DNA of 64,000 nt from Spirochaetia bacterium UBA2205 (GTDB lineage Bacteria; Spirochaetota; UBA4802; UB4802): contig DCUV01000040.1 of NCBI GenBank assembly GCA_002328585.1, positions 16,145-80,144 on the forward strand. Direction: 5' to 3'. Below are positions 44,385-52,963 of this stretch, piece after piece. Both the position numbers and the translations under genes were made by a program. A model generated the notes under the pieces. The model made no database searches. It saw nothing but the letters and a program-made list of their open reading frames with translations, and was not told the origin of the DNA. Numbering within the stretch: position 1 is the stretch's first letter; every line of letters starts with the position of its first letter.

Positions 44385-44740
44385 ATTTTGTCATTCTGAG
44401 GTCGCGAAAGTGGCATAAGAATCCCATTCTCTGTCACAAACATTGATAACCTTGACCTTCGGATTAGGATGACATATCAACCTCACCCCCAGCCCCTCTC
44501 CTTGGTAAGGCGAGGGGGGAGTGTTTTTTAAAATGTCATTTGGAACTTGATTCGGAATCTTATCTACTAACTACAAATACTGAAACAAGTTCAGGATGAC
44601 AGGCGCTAACGCTCAAAATGACATTTCCCCAACACCACTTTACATCTAACATCTCACATTTCCTTTATAACACAATCAACTATTCACCATATACCACCAA
44701 CTAAATTACCATAAACTATAAACCAATATACCATCACCCA
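44385..44740. repeat. Third copy of the locus intergenic repeat
   Basis: Noncoding. It matches 34635-35005 and 39011-39435: the CATTCTCTGTCACAAACATTG part, the CCCCTCTCCTT hairpin followed by a T run, and ACATCTAACATCTCACAT tracts. It separates two glycosyltransferase blocks that differ in operon structure. Confidence 0.85.
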
Positions 44741-44741
44741 T

Positions 44742-45995
44742 TTAATGCTCCACTCGACCTTTTAAAATTTCTTCATATAATCTAATATATTTTCCCGCCA
44801 CCACTTTGCTATCAAATTCCCGCACTACCTTTTCCCTTGCATTTTTGCAAAGTTCATCGTAGTTTGGAGCGTTTAATACCCACTCTATACCCTTTGCAAG
44901 GTCACTTGTATCAAATGACTTTGCTAAGTAGCCATTTACTTTGTTGTCAACGATATCTTTAGGACCTGTAGCATCAAAGCATACTACTGGAGTACCACAA
45001 GACATTGATTCTGCCAAAGTTTTACCAAAAGCATCCATTATACTTGGTGCTAAAAAAACATCTGAACCACTATATACAAGTCTCAGCGATATATTATCAT
45101 AGATATAACCAAAGCTTTTGTACTCAAACCCAAGATTATCTATTAATTTTTTTGTTTCTTTATCAAATTTACCAAAAAAACATAAGTAATATTTTTTTCT
45201 ATCAAATAAATTAATTGCATCAATAAATTTTGAAAATCCTTTATAAAAATCAAATATATTCGTTGCACCACACAATATAATTTTTTTATTAGTTATTATA
45301 CCCAGTATTTTTTTCGCAACTTTTTTTTCTATGGGTAAAAACTCTTCTGTATCTATGTTATTATGTATCGTTTGCACATCAAATTCACGAAATAATTCAC
45401 TTTCTTTTGCTTTATCTGATAACCATTTACTAATGCCTACTATTTTTATATCTTTTTGAAAATACTTTTTTTTGCGGTTTAAAATAAATCGAGATAAATC
45501 ATATTTACCCTTACTATTCAATTGCATGCACAGCCCACATCCATTTTTGTAATTTTTACAGTTCATAGCATAATGACATCCCCCAGTCATTGGCCACATG
45601 TCTCTCATTGTCCAAACTATTGGTTTATCTATTTTTTTAAGATGTTTTATGTTTACAAGACCAGCATTTATCCAGTGAAGATGAATAATATCAGATTGCT
45701 TATACAACTCACTTTTTGTGAAATCAACACCAATAATTCCCGTACTAAAAATTACTCGTTTTCTATTTGGATAGAATATCTGGATATTGCTATCAATTTG
45801 ATTTCTAAAGAAGTTTAATAGATTTTCTTTTTTATTCTTTAAAATACTATAAACTCTTTCATCACTAAAAGTGTCTTTAGAATTAGTCCAAATTTTACTT
45901 TCGATTCCAAACTCTACCAAAGCTTTATGCAACCAATAAGCCCCCCTTGCTGCTCCACCTGACAAATTTCCAGCTACTATATGCAAAACTTTCAC
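44742..45995 (-). CDS. Glycosyltransferase, family GT4
   Basis: A 417-aa GT-B enzyme. The start VLHIVAGNLSGGAARGAYWLH, the cysteine-rich TGGCHYAMNCKNYKNGCG and the donor segment DAFGKTLAESMSCGTPVVCF are typical of GT4 enzymes of O-antigen loci. It is the last gene of a ten-gene, tightly overlapping operon (54332 down to 44742). Its start overlaps the CgeB-like gene by ATGA. Confidence 0.83.
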   Translation of the reverse strand: MKVLHIVAGNLSGGAARGAYWLHKALVEFGIESKIWTNSKDTFSDERVYSILKNKKENLLNFFRNQIDSNIQIFYPNRKRVIFSTGIIGVDFTKSELYKQSDIIHLHWINAGLVNIKHLKKIDKPIVWTMRDMWPMTGGCHYAMNCKNYKNGCGLCMQLNSKGKYDLSRFILNRKKKYFQKDIKIVGISKWLSDKAKESELFREFDVQTIHNNIDTEEFLPIEKKVAKKILGIITNKKIILCGATNIFDFYKGFSKFIDAINLFDRKKYYLCFFGKFDKETKKLIDNLGFEYKSFGYIYDNISLRLVYSGSDVFLAPSIMDAFGKTLAESMSCGTPVVCFDATGPKDIVDNKVNGYLAKSFDTSDLAKGIEWVLNAPNYDELCKNAREKVVREFDSKVVAGKYIRLYEEILKGRVEH

Positions 45996-47086
45996 AGATA
46001 TTTCCCAAAAATCTTTTCTAAATTTTTTGAACCTATTTCAGTGTTGTAGTATTGTGCAATTTTTTTATGACCGTTGAGAGCTATCTCCTCTCTCTCTTTA
46101 TCGTTTTTTAGATAGTAATTTATCTTTTCTATCATATCTTTATTACTTTTGTATGTCACAAAATCTTTTCCTTCTTCTAAATGTTCAGGATATACTCCAT
46201 GATCACTTAGCATAAAAGAACCACTACCCAAAGCTTCAAAAACTCTCATATTTCCTTTGTGGCTTCCTGTTATATTGCTATGAGTGTTTAGAACTATTTT
46301 TGAGCGATTAAACACCTTGAACATATCTTCTAAAAAAACTGGTTTATTATATGCTTTTAAAAGTCCCCATGGGATAATAGGAATAAGCCCTTTGAATCTT
46401 GCACCTGTTAGCAGAAAGTACTGTATGTTGTAGCTATTTTTGAATGCCTTATAAACATCAAGTAAAAACTGATTTCTATCTTTAAACATTGGTGTATATC
46501 TACCCACAAAAGCTATATCAATATCTTTTTTCAAACTCATAGCCTCTAGTCGGGTTTTTATCTCTGGATCGATATAAAAAGAGTTGTATTCAACATTTTT
46601 TATACCTCTTTTTTGCAAATGCTGGTGATATACTTCATTAAAAGACAAACCCACATCAAAATAAGATAGATCAACCATCTCTTGCATAGGCGAGGCATTC
46701 CAAAGGGCATATAGCTTTGCCTTTGGTAAATACTTTTTCATCTGTTTGTTAAATAAAACAGGATTGTTTGTATAGATCACATCGGGTTTAAATTGCTCTA
46801 TTTGAGCTGCCAAAATCTCTCTTTGCCAACTATTTTCATTGTAATTTATATTATTTTCTTGTGCCCATTTTGTTTGTATATATTTCGAGTTAGTTACATT
46901 TGAAAATATTTGTATTTTTTCACTACTTTTATTAACATATCTTTTACCTAATCCAAATAAAGATGCAAAACCATAAAAAAACAGCTCATCAATCAACTTA
47001 TTATAACTCAACTTTTCAAACTTTTTGATATTTTGATTAACAATTATATCAATCATACTTGCAGTTTGAACCCAAAATATTTTCAT
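45992..47086 (-). CDS. Glycosyltransferase-like protein, CgeB/DUF3880 type
   Basis: A 364-aa GT-B fold protein in the CgeB/glycosyl transferase 1_2 family. DIAFVGRYTPMFKDR marks the start of the C-terminal domain and HKGNMRVFEALGSGSFMLSD is the family's donor-side motif. Members act in polysaccharide or spore-coat glycosylation, mostly without a known sugar. It overlaps genes on both sides by ATGA within the large AT-rich operon. Confidence 0.75.
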   Translation of the reverse strand: MKIFWVQTASMIDIIVNQNIKKFEKLSYNKLIDELFFYGFASLFGLGKRYVNKSSEKIQIFSNVTNSKYIQTKWAQENNINYNENSWQREILAAQIEQFKPDVIYTNNPVLFNKQMKKYLPKAKLYALWNASPMQEMVDLSYFDVGLSFNEVYHQHLQKRGIKNVEYNSFYIDPEIKTRLEAMSLKKDIDIAFVGRYTPMFKDRNQFLLDVYKAFKNSYNIQYFLLTGARFKGLIPIIPWGLLKAYNKPVFLEDMFKVFNRSKIVLNTHSNITGSHKGNMRVFEALGSGSFMLSDHGVYPEHLEEGKDFVTYKSNKDMIEKINYYLKNDKEREEIALNGHKKIAQYYNTEIGSKNLEKIFGKYL

Positions 47087-47871
47087 ATGATAAAACCTTT
47101 TTTTACATATAGTTCTTTTATTTTATCCTCAGTTATCATACTACCTTTAAATACTTGTTGTCTTATATTCGCTTGTTTTTTTGTTGGCTCATTTTTTTGG
47201 ATTAATTCGATTGCTTTTGGAATTAATTCTAATCCTTTAATTATATTTTTATATCTTAGGTCCCAAAAAATATCTTTTTTATCAACTTCTATTTTTTCTT
47301 GAATAATAATATCTCCTGTATCTACACTTGTATCTACATAATGTACAGTTGAACCACAATAATCATAATCGTCATAATAAAGTTGCCAAAATTCAACTCT
47401 TGAGCCTTTATAATAAGGTAAAATTGAAGAATGAAAATTTATCGTGCCAATTTTCGGTAATGACAAAATATTTTCTTTAATAATTGAAGTTCCAAATAAA
47501 ATAAGAATATCAATATTGTCACTTTTTAAAGTATTTATATCTCTAGTTGATGTTAGATTTATATTATAAAAATCAAATTTGTTCATAGCAACAATTTCAT
47601 TAAAATCTTTGAAATATTGATACAACTTTTCTTTTTCAATTTTTTTATCTAACTCTAAAACTTTACTTTTTTTTTCTTTCAAAACTTTTTTTAATTGTAT
47701 TAATACTTCCAAACATCTTTCTCCAAAGATACTTTTGATAACTCTTTGTTTTTTAGAGAAGTTATTATATTTTTTTTCTATATATACATTTTTTATATCA
47801 ACAGTAAAAGATAGTTTATTCACAAAGTATCTTGCCATATCACTTTCATTGGTTAAAACAACAATATTCAA
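47083..47871 (-). CDS. Sugar N-formyltransferase-like protein
   Basis: A 262-aa protein with a formyl_transf_N core. The catalytic Asn-x-His is in TINFHSSILPYYKGSR and the aspartate in DTSVDTGDIIIQ, as in methionyl-tRNA and sugar N-formyltransferases. Within a polysaccharide operon it most likely formylates a 4-amino sugar nucleotide, with N10-formyltetrahydrofolate as donor. The PglF-like/DegT pair at 21-24 kb could make such a substrate. No second sugar-binding domain is evident. ATGA overlaps on both sides. Confidence 0.78.
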   Translation of the reverse strand: MNIVVLTNESDMARYFVNKLSFTVDIKNVYIEKKYNNFSKKQRVIKSIFGERCLEVLIQLKKVLKEKKSKVLELDKKIEKEKLYQYFKDFNEIVAMNKFDFYNINLTSTRDINTLKSDNIDILILFGTSIIKENILSLPKIGTINFHSSILPYYKGSRVEFWQLYYDDYDYCGSTVHYVDTSVDTGDIIIQEKIEVDKKDIFWDLRYKNIIKGLELIPKAIELIQKNEPTKKQANIRQQVFKGSMITEDKIKELYVKKGFII

Positions 47872-48752
47872 ATTAATTTCTCCAAAACTCTACCATCTGC
47901 CGGAATTCTTTGATAACCGACACTCCTATTAACATTGATACCACCATTTGCATATACAAAGTCAAAATTTAACTCCCTTATTATATCTATAGTGTCGATA
48001 TTCCAGTCATGAGGTCGTCCAAAAGGTATTGCAAAGATAGGCCTATATGCTTTTAGATTTGACAAAATATCAATATCTTTTATTATATTTTCTCTTTGCC
48101 ACTCTTTGCTTTTCATCAAAAACCTTTGATGCTCATGCCCATGAGTTCCTATATGGAACAAATCTGAATTGATATTTTCTAACTGCTCAAAGCTTACAAA
48201 CATATCAAACTCATCTTTGATGTATTTATATAAAGCTTCAATCTTAAATGAATATTCATTGTATAGTTTAGGATTATCAGTATTTCTAAGATATTTAATG
48301 TTATGCTCTATGTCTTCACTTAGGTATTTTTGATATTTTGGACTATTTTTTATATATTGGTATATATGAAACCAACATGCTAATTTATTATTAAGATACC
48401 CACTGTTTATAAAAAAAGTCGCTGGTACATTATATTTTTCTAATATATTCATAGCATTTATTATAGACTTATCCCCATCATCAAAAGTAATACATGCATA
48501 TTTACCATCAATATTGTTTTGATTTGCTTTTTTTATAGCTTCTTCTAATGTAATAACTTTATAATTTTTCTTTAGACAAAGTATTTGATTTTCAAAAAAA
48601 TCTAGTTGTGTAAAATTTCCAAGATTGTGATACTTTTTATCTAAATCTTTACCTACCTGATGATAATTAAATACAATGAAATGGTCATTTCTATTATTTA
48701 GGGATATCTCAACCTTGATATCAATGTTGAATAAACTAAATTTTTGATACAA
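47868..48752 (-). CDS. Polysaccharide deacetylase (NodB-type, CE4)
   Basis: A 294-aa protein with the NodB motifs: ITFDDGDKS (catalytic and metal-binding aspartates) and GTHGHEH (metal-binding HxxxH-type histidines), then FAIPFGRPHDW. It would remove N-acetyl groups from an aminosugar of the glycan. No signal peptide is seen, suggesting it acts in the cytoplasm on a precursor. Placed beside the formyltransferase, it might free an amino group for formylation; this is inference. Confidence 0.82.
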   Translation of the reverse strand: MYQKFSLFNIDIKVEISLNNRNDHFIVFNYHQVGKDLDKKYHNLGNFTQLDFFENQILCLKKNYKVITLEEAIKKANQNNIDGKYACITFDDGDKSIINAMNILEKYNVPATFFINSGYLNNKLACWFHIYQYIKNSPKYQKYLSEDIEHNIKYLRNTDNPKLYNEYSFKIEALYKYIKDEFDMFVSFEQLENINSDLFHIGTHGHEHQRFLMKSKEWQRENIIKDIDILSNLKAYRPIFAIPFGRPHDWNIDTIDIIRELNFDFVYANGGINVNRSVGYQRIPADGRVLEKLI

Positions 48753-49407
48753 AGATTAATCCTTCATATTTATTTTTGATATTTTTATTTTCTTGATATA
48801 TCCCCAGTATCTTTTTAATTATGTTTTTTAGCTTTTGGATCAAAGGTAATTTTTCTTGCTTTTCATTTTCAGCATAGTAGTAGTCATAGTCTACCTCTTG
48901 ATAACCATATCTCTCTAAAAGTTGTTTTAAAGTTTGAAAGCTATACCAACACACATGCTCTTTATTGAGCCAGTTTTCTTCATTATAGTTCGTAAACATA
49001 TGACGTACCCATAAATCTCTCCAAGGATTTGGAGTAGTTATTATTAGTATTGAGTCTTTGTCCATAAATCTTTTTAGTCCATCAAGCATTAAACCAGGAT
49101 TGCTAATATGCTCAATCAATTCTCCGCAAACTATCACATCAAATTTCTTCTCAAGACTTAATTCTTCTAGTTTGGTCGCATCCCCAAAATATGCCTCAAC
49201 ACCTAACTCTTTTTTAATAACTTCAACTTCATCTTTTAGATAATCTATGCCAACTACATGCTTTGCTACTGAAATTAATTTATTATGCAACCAATCATTT
49301 TGTTTTATTTTTTCTCTCCACAAATGGGAATGTTGAATAAATCCAATATGCAAAACCTCTTTGTCAATACAATATTTTAGAATCTCATCTTTTCTATATT
49401 TTTTCAT
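48736..49407 (-). CDS. SAM-dependent methyltransferase, class I
   Basis: A 223-aa protein of the Methyltransf_23/11 type. EVLHIGFIQHSH replaces the usual glycine-rich SAM loop, VVGIDYLKDEV supplies the acidic residue, and FDVIVCGELIEHISNPG is the post-II motif. It may methylate a sugar of the repeat unit. It overlaps the deacetylase gene by 17 bases and the GT4 gene upstream by 14. Confidence 0.75.
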   Translation of the reverse strand: MKKYRKDEILKYCIDKEVLHIGFIQHSHLWREKIKQNDWLHNKLISVAKHVVGIDYLKDEVEVIKKELGVEAYFGDATKLEELSLEKKFDVIVCGELIEHISNPGLMLDGLKRFMDKDSILIITTPNPWRDLWVRHMFTNYNEENWLNKEHVCWYSFQTLKQLLERYGYQEVDYDYYYAENEKQEKLPLIQKLKNIIKKILGIYQENKNIKNKYEGLIFVSKI

Positions 49408-50542
49408 AATATCCTCTCATTTCATTAATAATAATTTTTTTGTCAAATCTTTCTATTGCTTTTTCTCTTGCATTTGCAGAATGTTCATTTATGTCTTTTG
49501 GATTATTAATATAAGATATTATTGCATCGCTTAATATTTCTATATTTTTCTCTTCCACAAGTTTTCCAGTACTATTATCAATCACTATCTCTTTAAGCCC
49601 TCCAATACTGCTCACAATGGCTGGCAACCCACAAACTTGTGCTTCTATAGTAGCTACACTTAAGTTCTCCTCTGCTCCATCGCTTGCAACTATAGATGGT
49701 TGAATATATATATCATGCCCAGCAATAATATCTGGCAGTTTGGAATGCTCAACTTTTTGCAAAAATGTCACTTTGTTTTCAATATTGAGTTTTTTGCATA
49801 AATTTTTGAGTTCGCTCTCTAGACTGCCATAGCCAACAAGTGTTAGCCTCATTTTCTGATAACTTTTTAATGACAGAGCAAAAGCTTCTAAAAGATATTT
49901 TTGCCCTTTGACTTCTTCAAATCTTCCAATATTCAATAGTTTTAACTCATCTCCATGTTGCCAAAAGTTGTTTTTTTGAAAAAGTTTAAATCTTTCATTA
50001 TATACATTTGGAATTACTTTAATTTTTTCATTATTTAAGCTTAGTAATAACATTTTATTTTTTAAAAAAACTGACGGTGATGTAAAAAATGTATTATTTG
50101 CACTATTCATACTTAATAATTTCTCAAGATAGCTATAATCTTGCTTTGGCAACACATTTATATCCATACCATGAAAAGAAACTATGAGTTTGATATTCAA
50201 CTTGTACTTTTGGATTAAATTAAAAATCTTAACCCCATTTGGTCCAAAGTGAGCATGTATCACATCGGGTTTATACTCTTTTATAAAATTAAAAACCTCT
50301 TTTTGATTTCGTATGCTCCATCTATCAAAAAGTCTGAAATACATTTTTTTTAAAAAACTTTCTTTTTCACTTGTGACTTTTACTTTGCTAAATGGTCGCT
50401 CATCTTCAAGCTGACGATGATGGGTCAAGACATAATTTTCAATCCCATTTTCTTCTAAATTATTTATCAAATCATAGATGAATGTTTCAGATGGAAGAGA
50501 GAAGGCTGAGACATAGTGTAGTACTTTCAATTTATCTTTCAT
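49394..50542 (-). CDS. Glycosyltransferase, family GT4
   Basis: A 382-aa GT-B enzyme. KVLHYVSAFSLPSETFIYDL opens it, VIHAHFGPNG lies in the acceptor domain, and GAEENLSVATIEAQVCGLP is the donor segment (E-x7-E). The start at 50542 follows a good GGAGG site and overlaps the previous stop by ATGA; the longer frame to 50620 is not supported. The family and context suggest a colanic-acid-type (WcaL-like) transferase, tentatively. Confidence 0.82.
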   Translation of the reverse strand: MKDKLKVLHYVSAFSLPSETFIYDLINNLEENGIENYVLTHHRQLEDERPFSKVKVTSEKESFLKKMYFRLFDRWSIRNQKEVFNFIKEYKPDVIHAHFGPNGVKIFNLIQKYKLNIKLIVSFHGMDINVLPKQDYSYLEKLLSMNSANNTFFTSPSVFLKNKMLLLSLNNEKIKVIPNVYNERFKLFQKNNFWQHGDELKLLNIGRFEEVKGQKYLLEAFALSLKSYQKMRLTLVGYGSLESELKNLCKKLNIENKVTFLQKVEHSKLPDIIAGHDIYIQPSIVASDGAEENLSVATIEAQVCGLPAIVSSIGGLKEIVIDNSTGKLVEEKNIEILSDAIISYINNPKDINEHSANAREKAIERFDKKIIINEMRGYYEKI

Positions 50543-51396
50543 ATTTTCACCTCCAGCACTTCCGCCCACTTTGGCTGAATACCTACATGCGATTCTATTT
50601 TTTGCTTCCATCCATACCAATATTTTGGCATTATCACTTTTTTTCTCTCACTCATAAGGTACGCTCCCCACCACGAAAAGCTACTATTCGAGCAAATCCC
50701 TGCATCACATAAGCTCATGATTGCCAAATCTACCCCCATACTATTTTTTGAAATTACCTTATTTTCTATTTCAGAAAAACAGCACTCTACATAGCTTGGA
50801 TCGTCACTTAAAAATACAAAAAAAGGATTCCCAATCTCTTTTTTTATGGACTCTATGGCTTGAAAAAAATAGCTTTTTGGTAAATCTATACCTTGCACAC
50901 CTAAATACTTTTCAAATATATAATCACCTCGTCTAACATGTACAAAAACTTTTGTGAAACTTTCAGCAATCTTGTTTAGCAATTTTTTTGCTTCATCTAT
51001 ATACTCACTTCTAAGAAATATGTCTAATTTGTTTCCATCAAAAAAGTCTTCTGACTGAAAAAAGTTTGACTCTACTAAAGTTAAAGGGAATAGTCCTTTT
51101 TGCTTTTTATAAGCAGGAAGTGCTGATGTTTTACTTCTATCCTGCTTGATATATGAAATGAGCTTTAATTTGACCATTGAACTTAGTATGTATGGCTTTA
51201 TAAATTTTCTCAGTAAAAAGTTGAAATACTTATTTAGAGTTATTTGCTTAAATTTTTTATTTTCTATCTCAAAAAGCTCTGTAAACTGCTTCATATTGGT
51301 AGAGATAATTTTTTCATTTTCTTTTGCAATAGTCTTCAAAAAAGCATACTGAAAAAGTTGGTTTCCAAGTTTACCATCGGCAAAAAAAAGTATCAT
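50539..51396 (-). CDS. Alpha-1,2-fucosyltransferase-like protein, family GT11
   Basis: A 285-aa protein with GT11 motifs: ADGKLGNQLFQYAF at the N terminus, FVHVRRGDYI (GDP-fucose-binding HxRRGDY), and CSNSSFSWWGAYL near the C terminus. It should use GDP-L-fucose, which the gmd and fcl genes at 56.8-59.1 kb can supply. This links the AT-rich operon functionally to the GDP-fucose genes. It abuts the FkbM gene without a gap. Confidence 0.88.
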   Translation of the reverse strand: MILFFADGKLGNQLFQYAFLKTIAKENEKIISTNMKQFTELFEIENKKFKQITLNKYFNFLLRKFIKPYILSSMVKLKLISYIKQDRSKTSALPAYKKQKGLFPLTLVESNFFQSEDFFDGNKLDIFLRSEYIDEAKKLLNKIAESFTKVFVHVRRGDYIFEKYLGVQGIDLPKSYFFQAIESIKKEIGNPFFVFLSDDPSYVECCFSEIENKVISKNSMGVDLAIMSLCDAGICSNSSFSWWGAYLMSERKKVIMPKYWYGWKQKIESHVGIQPKWAEVLEVKI

Positions 51397-52191
51397 TTAA
51401 CCTTTTATAACCTCATTTGATATAGCAACATAATTAGCATAATTAAAATTATCCATGAATGGGCTATATTTTCTTATTTCTAAACCTTTTCGCATAACTT
51501 TTGCAATTTTAAACCCTCTTTCTTGTAAAAACTTATATATCTCCATTAAACTGGTATGTGAATCTAAATTTGCTCCGCCATATTCAAACTGAATATAATC
51601 TATAAACCCACAATTTAGATATTTACCTAATCCTTCAAAAGCTTTTAACTCATGCCCTTCTATATCAATTTTGATAAAATTTATATGATTAATATTATTC
51701 TCTTCTATATAGTTATCTAACCTTATAAGTTTAATGCTCTCTGTTTGATTTAATTGTAAACTATATATATCTAAATTTCTTTGATAAAGCGATGCCAGTC
51801 CACTTTTTTCTTTATCATAGAATATAGTGGCTTCGCCATTTTTATCTGATACACCAAAATTATTTAAAAATACATTGATATCATCTTTGAATTTTTGAGA
51901 TATAGTTTCAAAACAGCTCTTAGTTGGTTCAAAAAGATGAAGCTCTATATCTAAATTTAATAATTTTGCTTTATTTTTTATCATCTCTGAGTAATCACCT
52001 ATGTTTGCACCAATATCAAACACTACTTTCTCCCCCCCCCTCCCATTCTTAAATGAGGTTAATAGAAAATCTATAAAAACTTTTTCACCATTTTTATCAA
52101 AATTTGCATTCCCATTATTTTCGATGCTATTAAACACCTTGAGAGAAAAATTTCTTAATTTTCTTTCTATAAATGACATTTTTTTAAACAT
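51397..52191 (-). CDS. FkbM-family methyltransferase
   Basis: A 264-aa SAM-dependent methyltransferase. VVFDIGANIGDYSEM is the SAM-binding loop, HLFEPTKSCFETI the acidic strand, and FIKIDIEGHELKAFEGL the FkbM signature. In polysaccharide loci such enzymes O-methylate sugars. It overlaps the DUF268 gene by 8 bases. A run of ten C in the DNA at 52031-52040 falls inside the gene and could be slippage-prone. Confidence 0.85.
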   Translation of the reverse strand: MFKKMSFIERKLRNFSLKVFNSIENNGNANFDKNGEKVFIDFLLTSFKNGRGGEKVVFDIGANIGDYSEMIKNKAKLLNLDIELHLFEPTKSCFETISQKFKDDINVFLNNFGVSDKNGEATIFYDKEKSGLASLYQRNLDIYSLQLNQTESIKLIRLDNYIEENNINHINFIKIDIEGHELKAFEGLGKYLNCGFIDYIQFEYGGANLDSHTSLMEIYKFLQERGFKIAKVMRKGLEIRKYSPFMDNFNYANYVAISNEVIKG

Positions 52192-52963
52192 TTGTGTTTC
52201 CTTTTTTTAACAGATACATTCCTGTTCCAAAACCTTTATTACCATCATAATATTCATATACTTTATTTCCATATTGATATTTTTCGTCAACTATTTCAAA
52301 CCCATCAAATAGTTCCAAAAGGTAATCTCTTGTAAATGCTCGGTGTGCATTAAAATAAATTTTATTTTCTTTATCTACTGGGGCACTAAACAACACTATT
52401 CCTCCAGGTTTTATTACACGTTTAATTTCTGCAACAGCTTTTTCACTACCAAATGGATCAAGTGGATCCCCATATCTACCTAGCCCTATATGCTCCACAA
52501 CACAAAGAGAAGATAATGATTCTATCGAATTATCTTCAAAAGGCAAATCTAAAATTGAACCTTTTTTGAAATATAAATTTGCTAAGTCAAGTTCTATAGG
52601 GCGAATATCAATCATAGTGATTGGTATAAATTGAGACAATATTCCTATTGTTTTAGCAGAACTCCCTATATCATAATGATGTTCAGGTTTTAAATCAAAA
52701 ATATGCTTAGCCGCCCAACTATCTTGAAAAAAGTAAGTTGGATCAAGAGGGGTGTTACTTAGATTATCAAAAAAACAGGGAGAGTATTCAATTTTTTGAA
52801 ATTGTTTATTTTCACCATTTTTTTTAAAACTACTCAACTGCCTAAAAAACCATAAAAATTGTTTTATTAGCAAAAAGGGATGAAATTTAAAAAAATACTC
52901 CATGGCCTTTAATAAAAAATACACATTACGTATAAATTGATTTTTCTTTAATTTATTTCGCAT
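52184..52963 (-). CDS. DUF268 / methyltransferase-like protein
   Basis: A 259-aa protein with DUF268 marks: a Rossmann-like core (HHYDIGSSAKTIGILSQFIP), LSSLCVVEHIGLGRYGDPLD, and VLFSAPVDKENKIYFNAHR. The family is found in polysaccharide loci and resembles class I methyltransferases; no reaction is established to my knowledge. It sits between a flippase gene and the FkbM gene, overlapping both. Confidence 0.75.
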   Translation of the reverse strand: MRNKLKKNQFIRNVYFLLKAMEYFFKFHPFLLIKQFLWFFRQLSSFKKNGENKQFQKIEYSPCFFDNLSNTPLDPTYFFQDSWAAKHIFDLKPEHHYDIGSSAKTIGILSQFIPITMIDIRPIELDLANLYFKKGSILDLPFEDNSIESLSSLCVVEHIGLGRYGDPLDPFGSEKAVAEIKRVIKPGGIVLFSAPVDKENKIYFNAHRAFTRDYLLELFDGFEIVDEKYQYGNKVYEYYDGNKGFGTGMYLLKKGNTNV

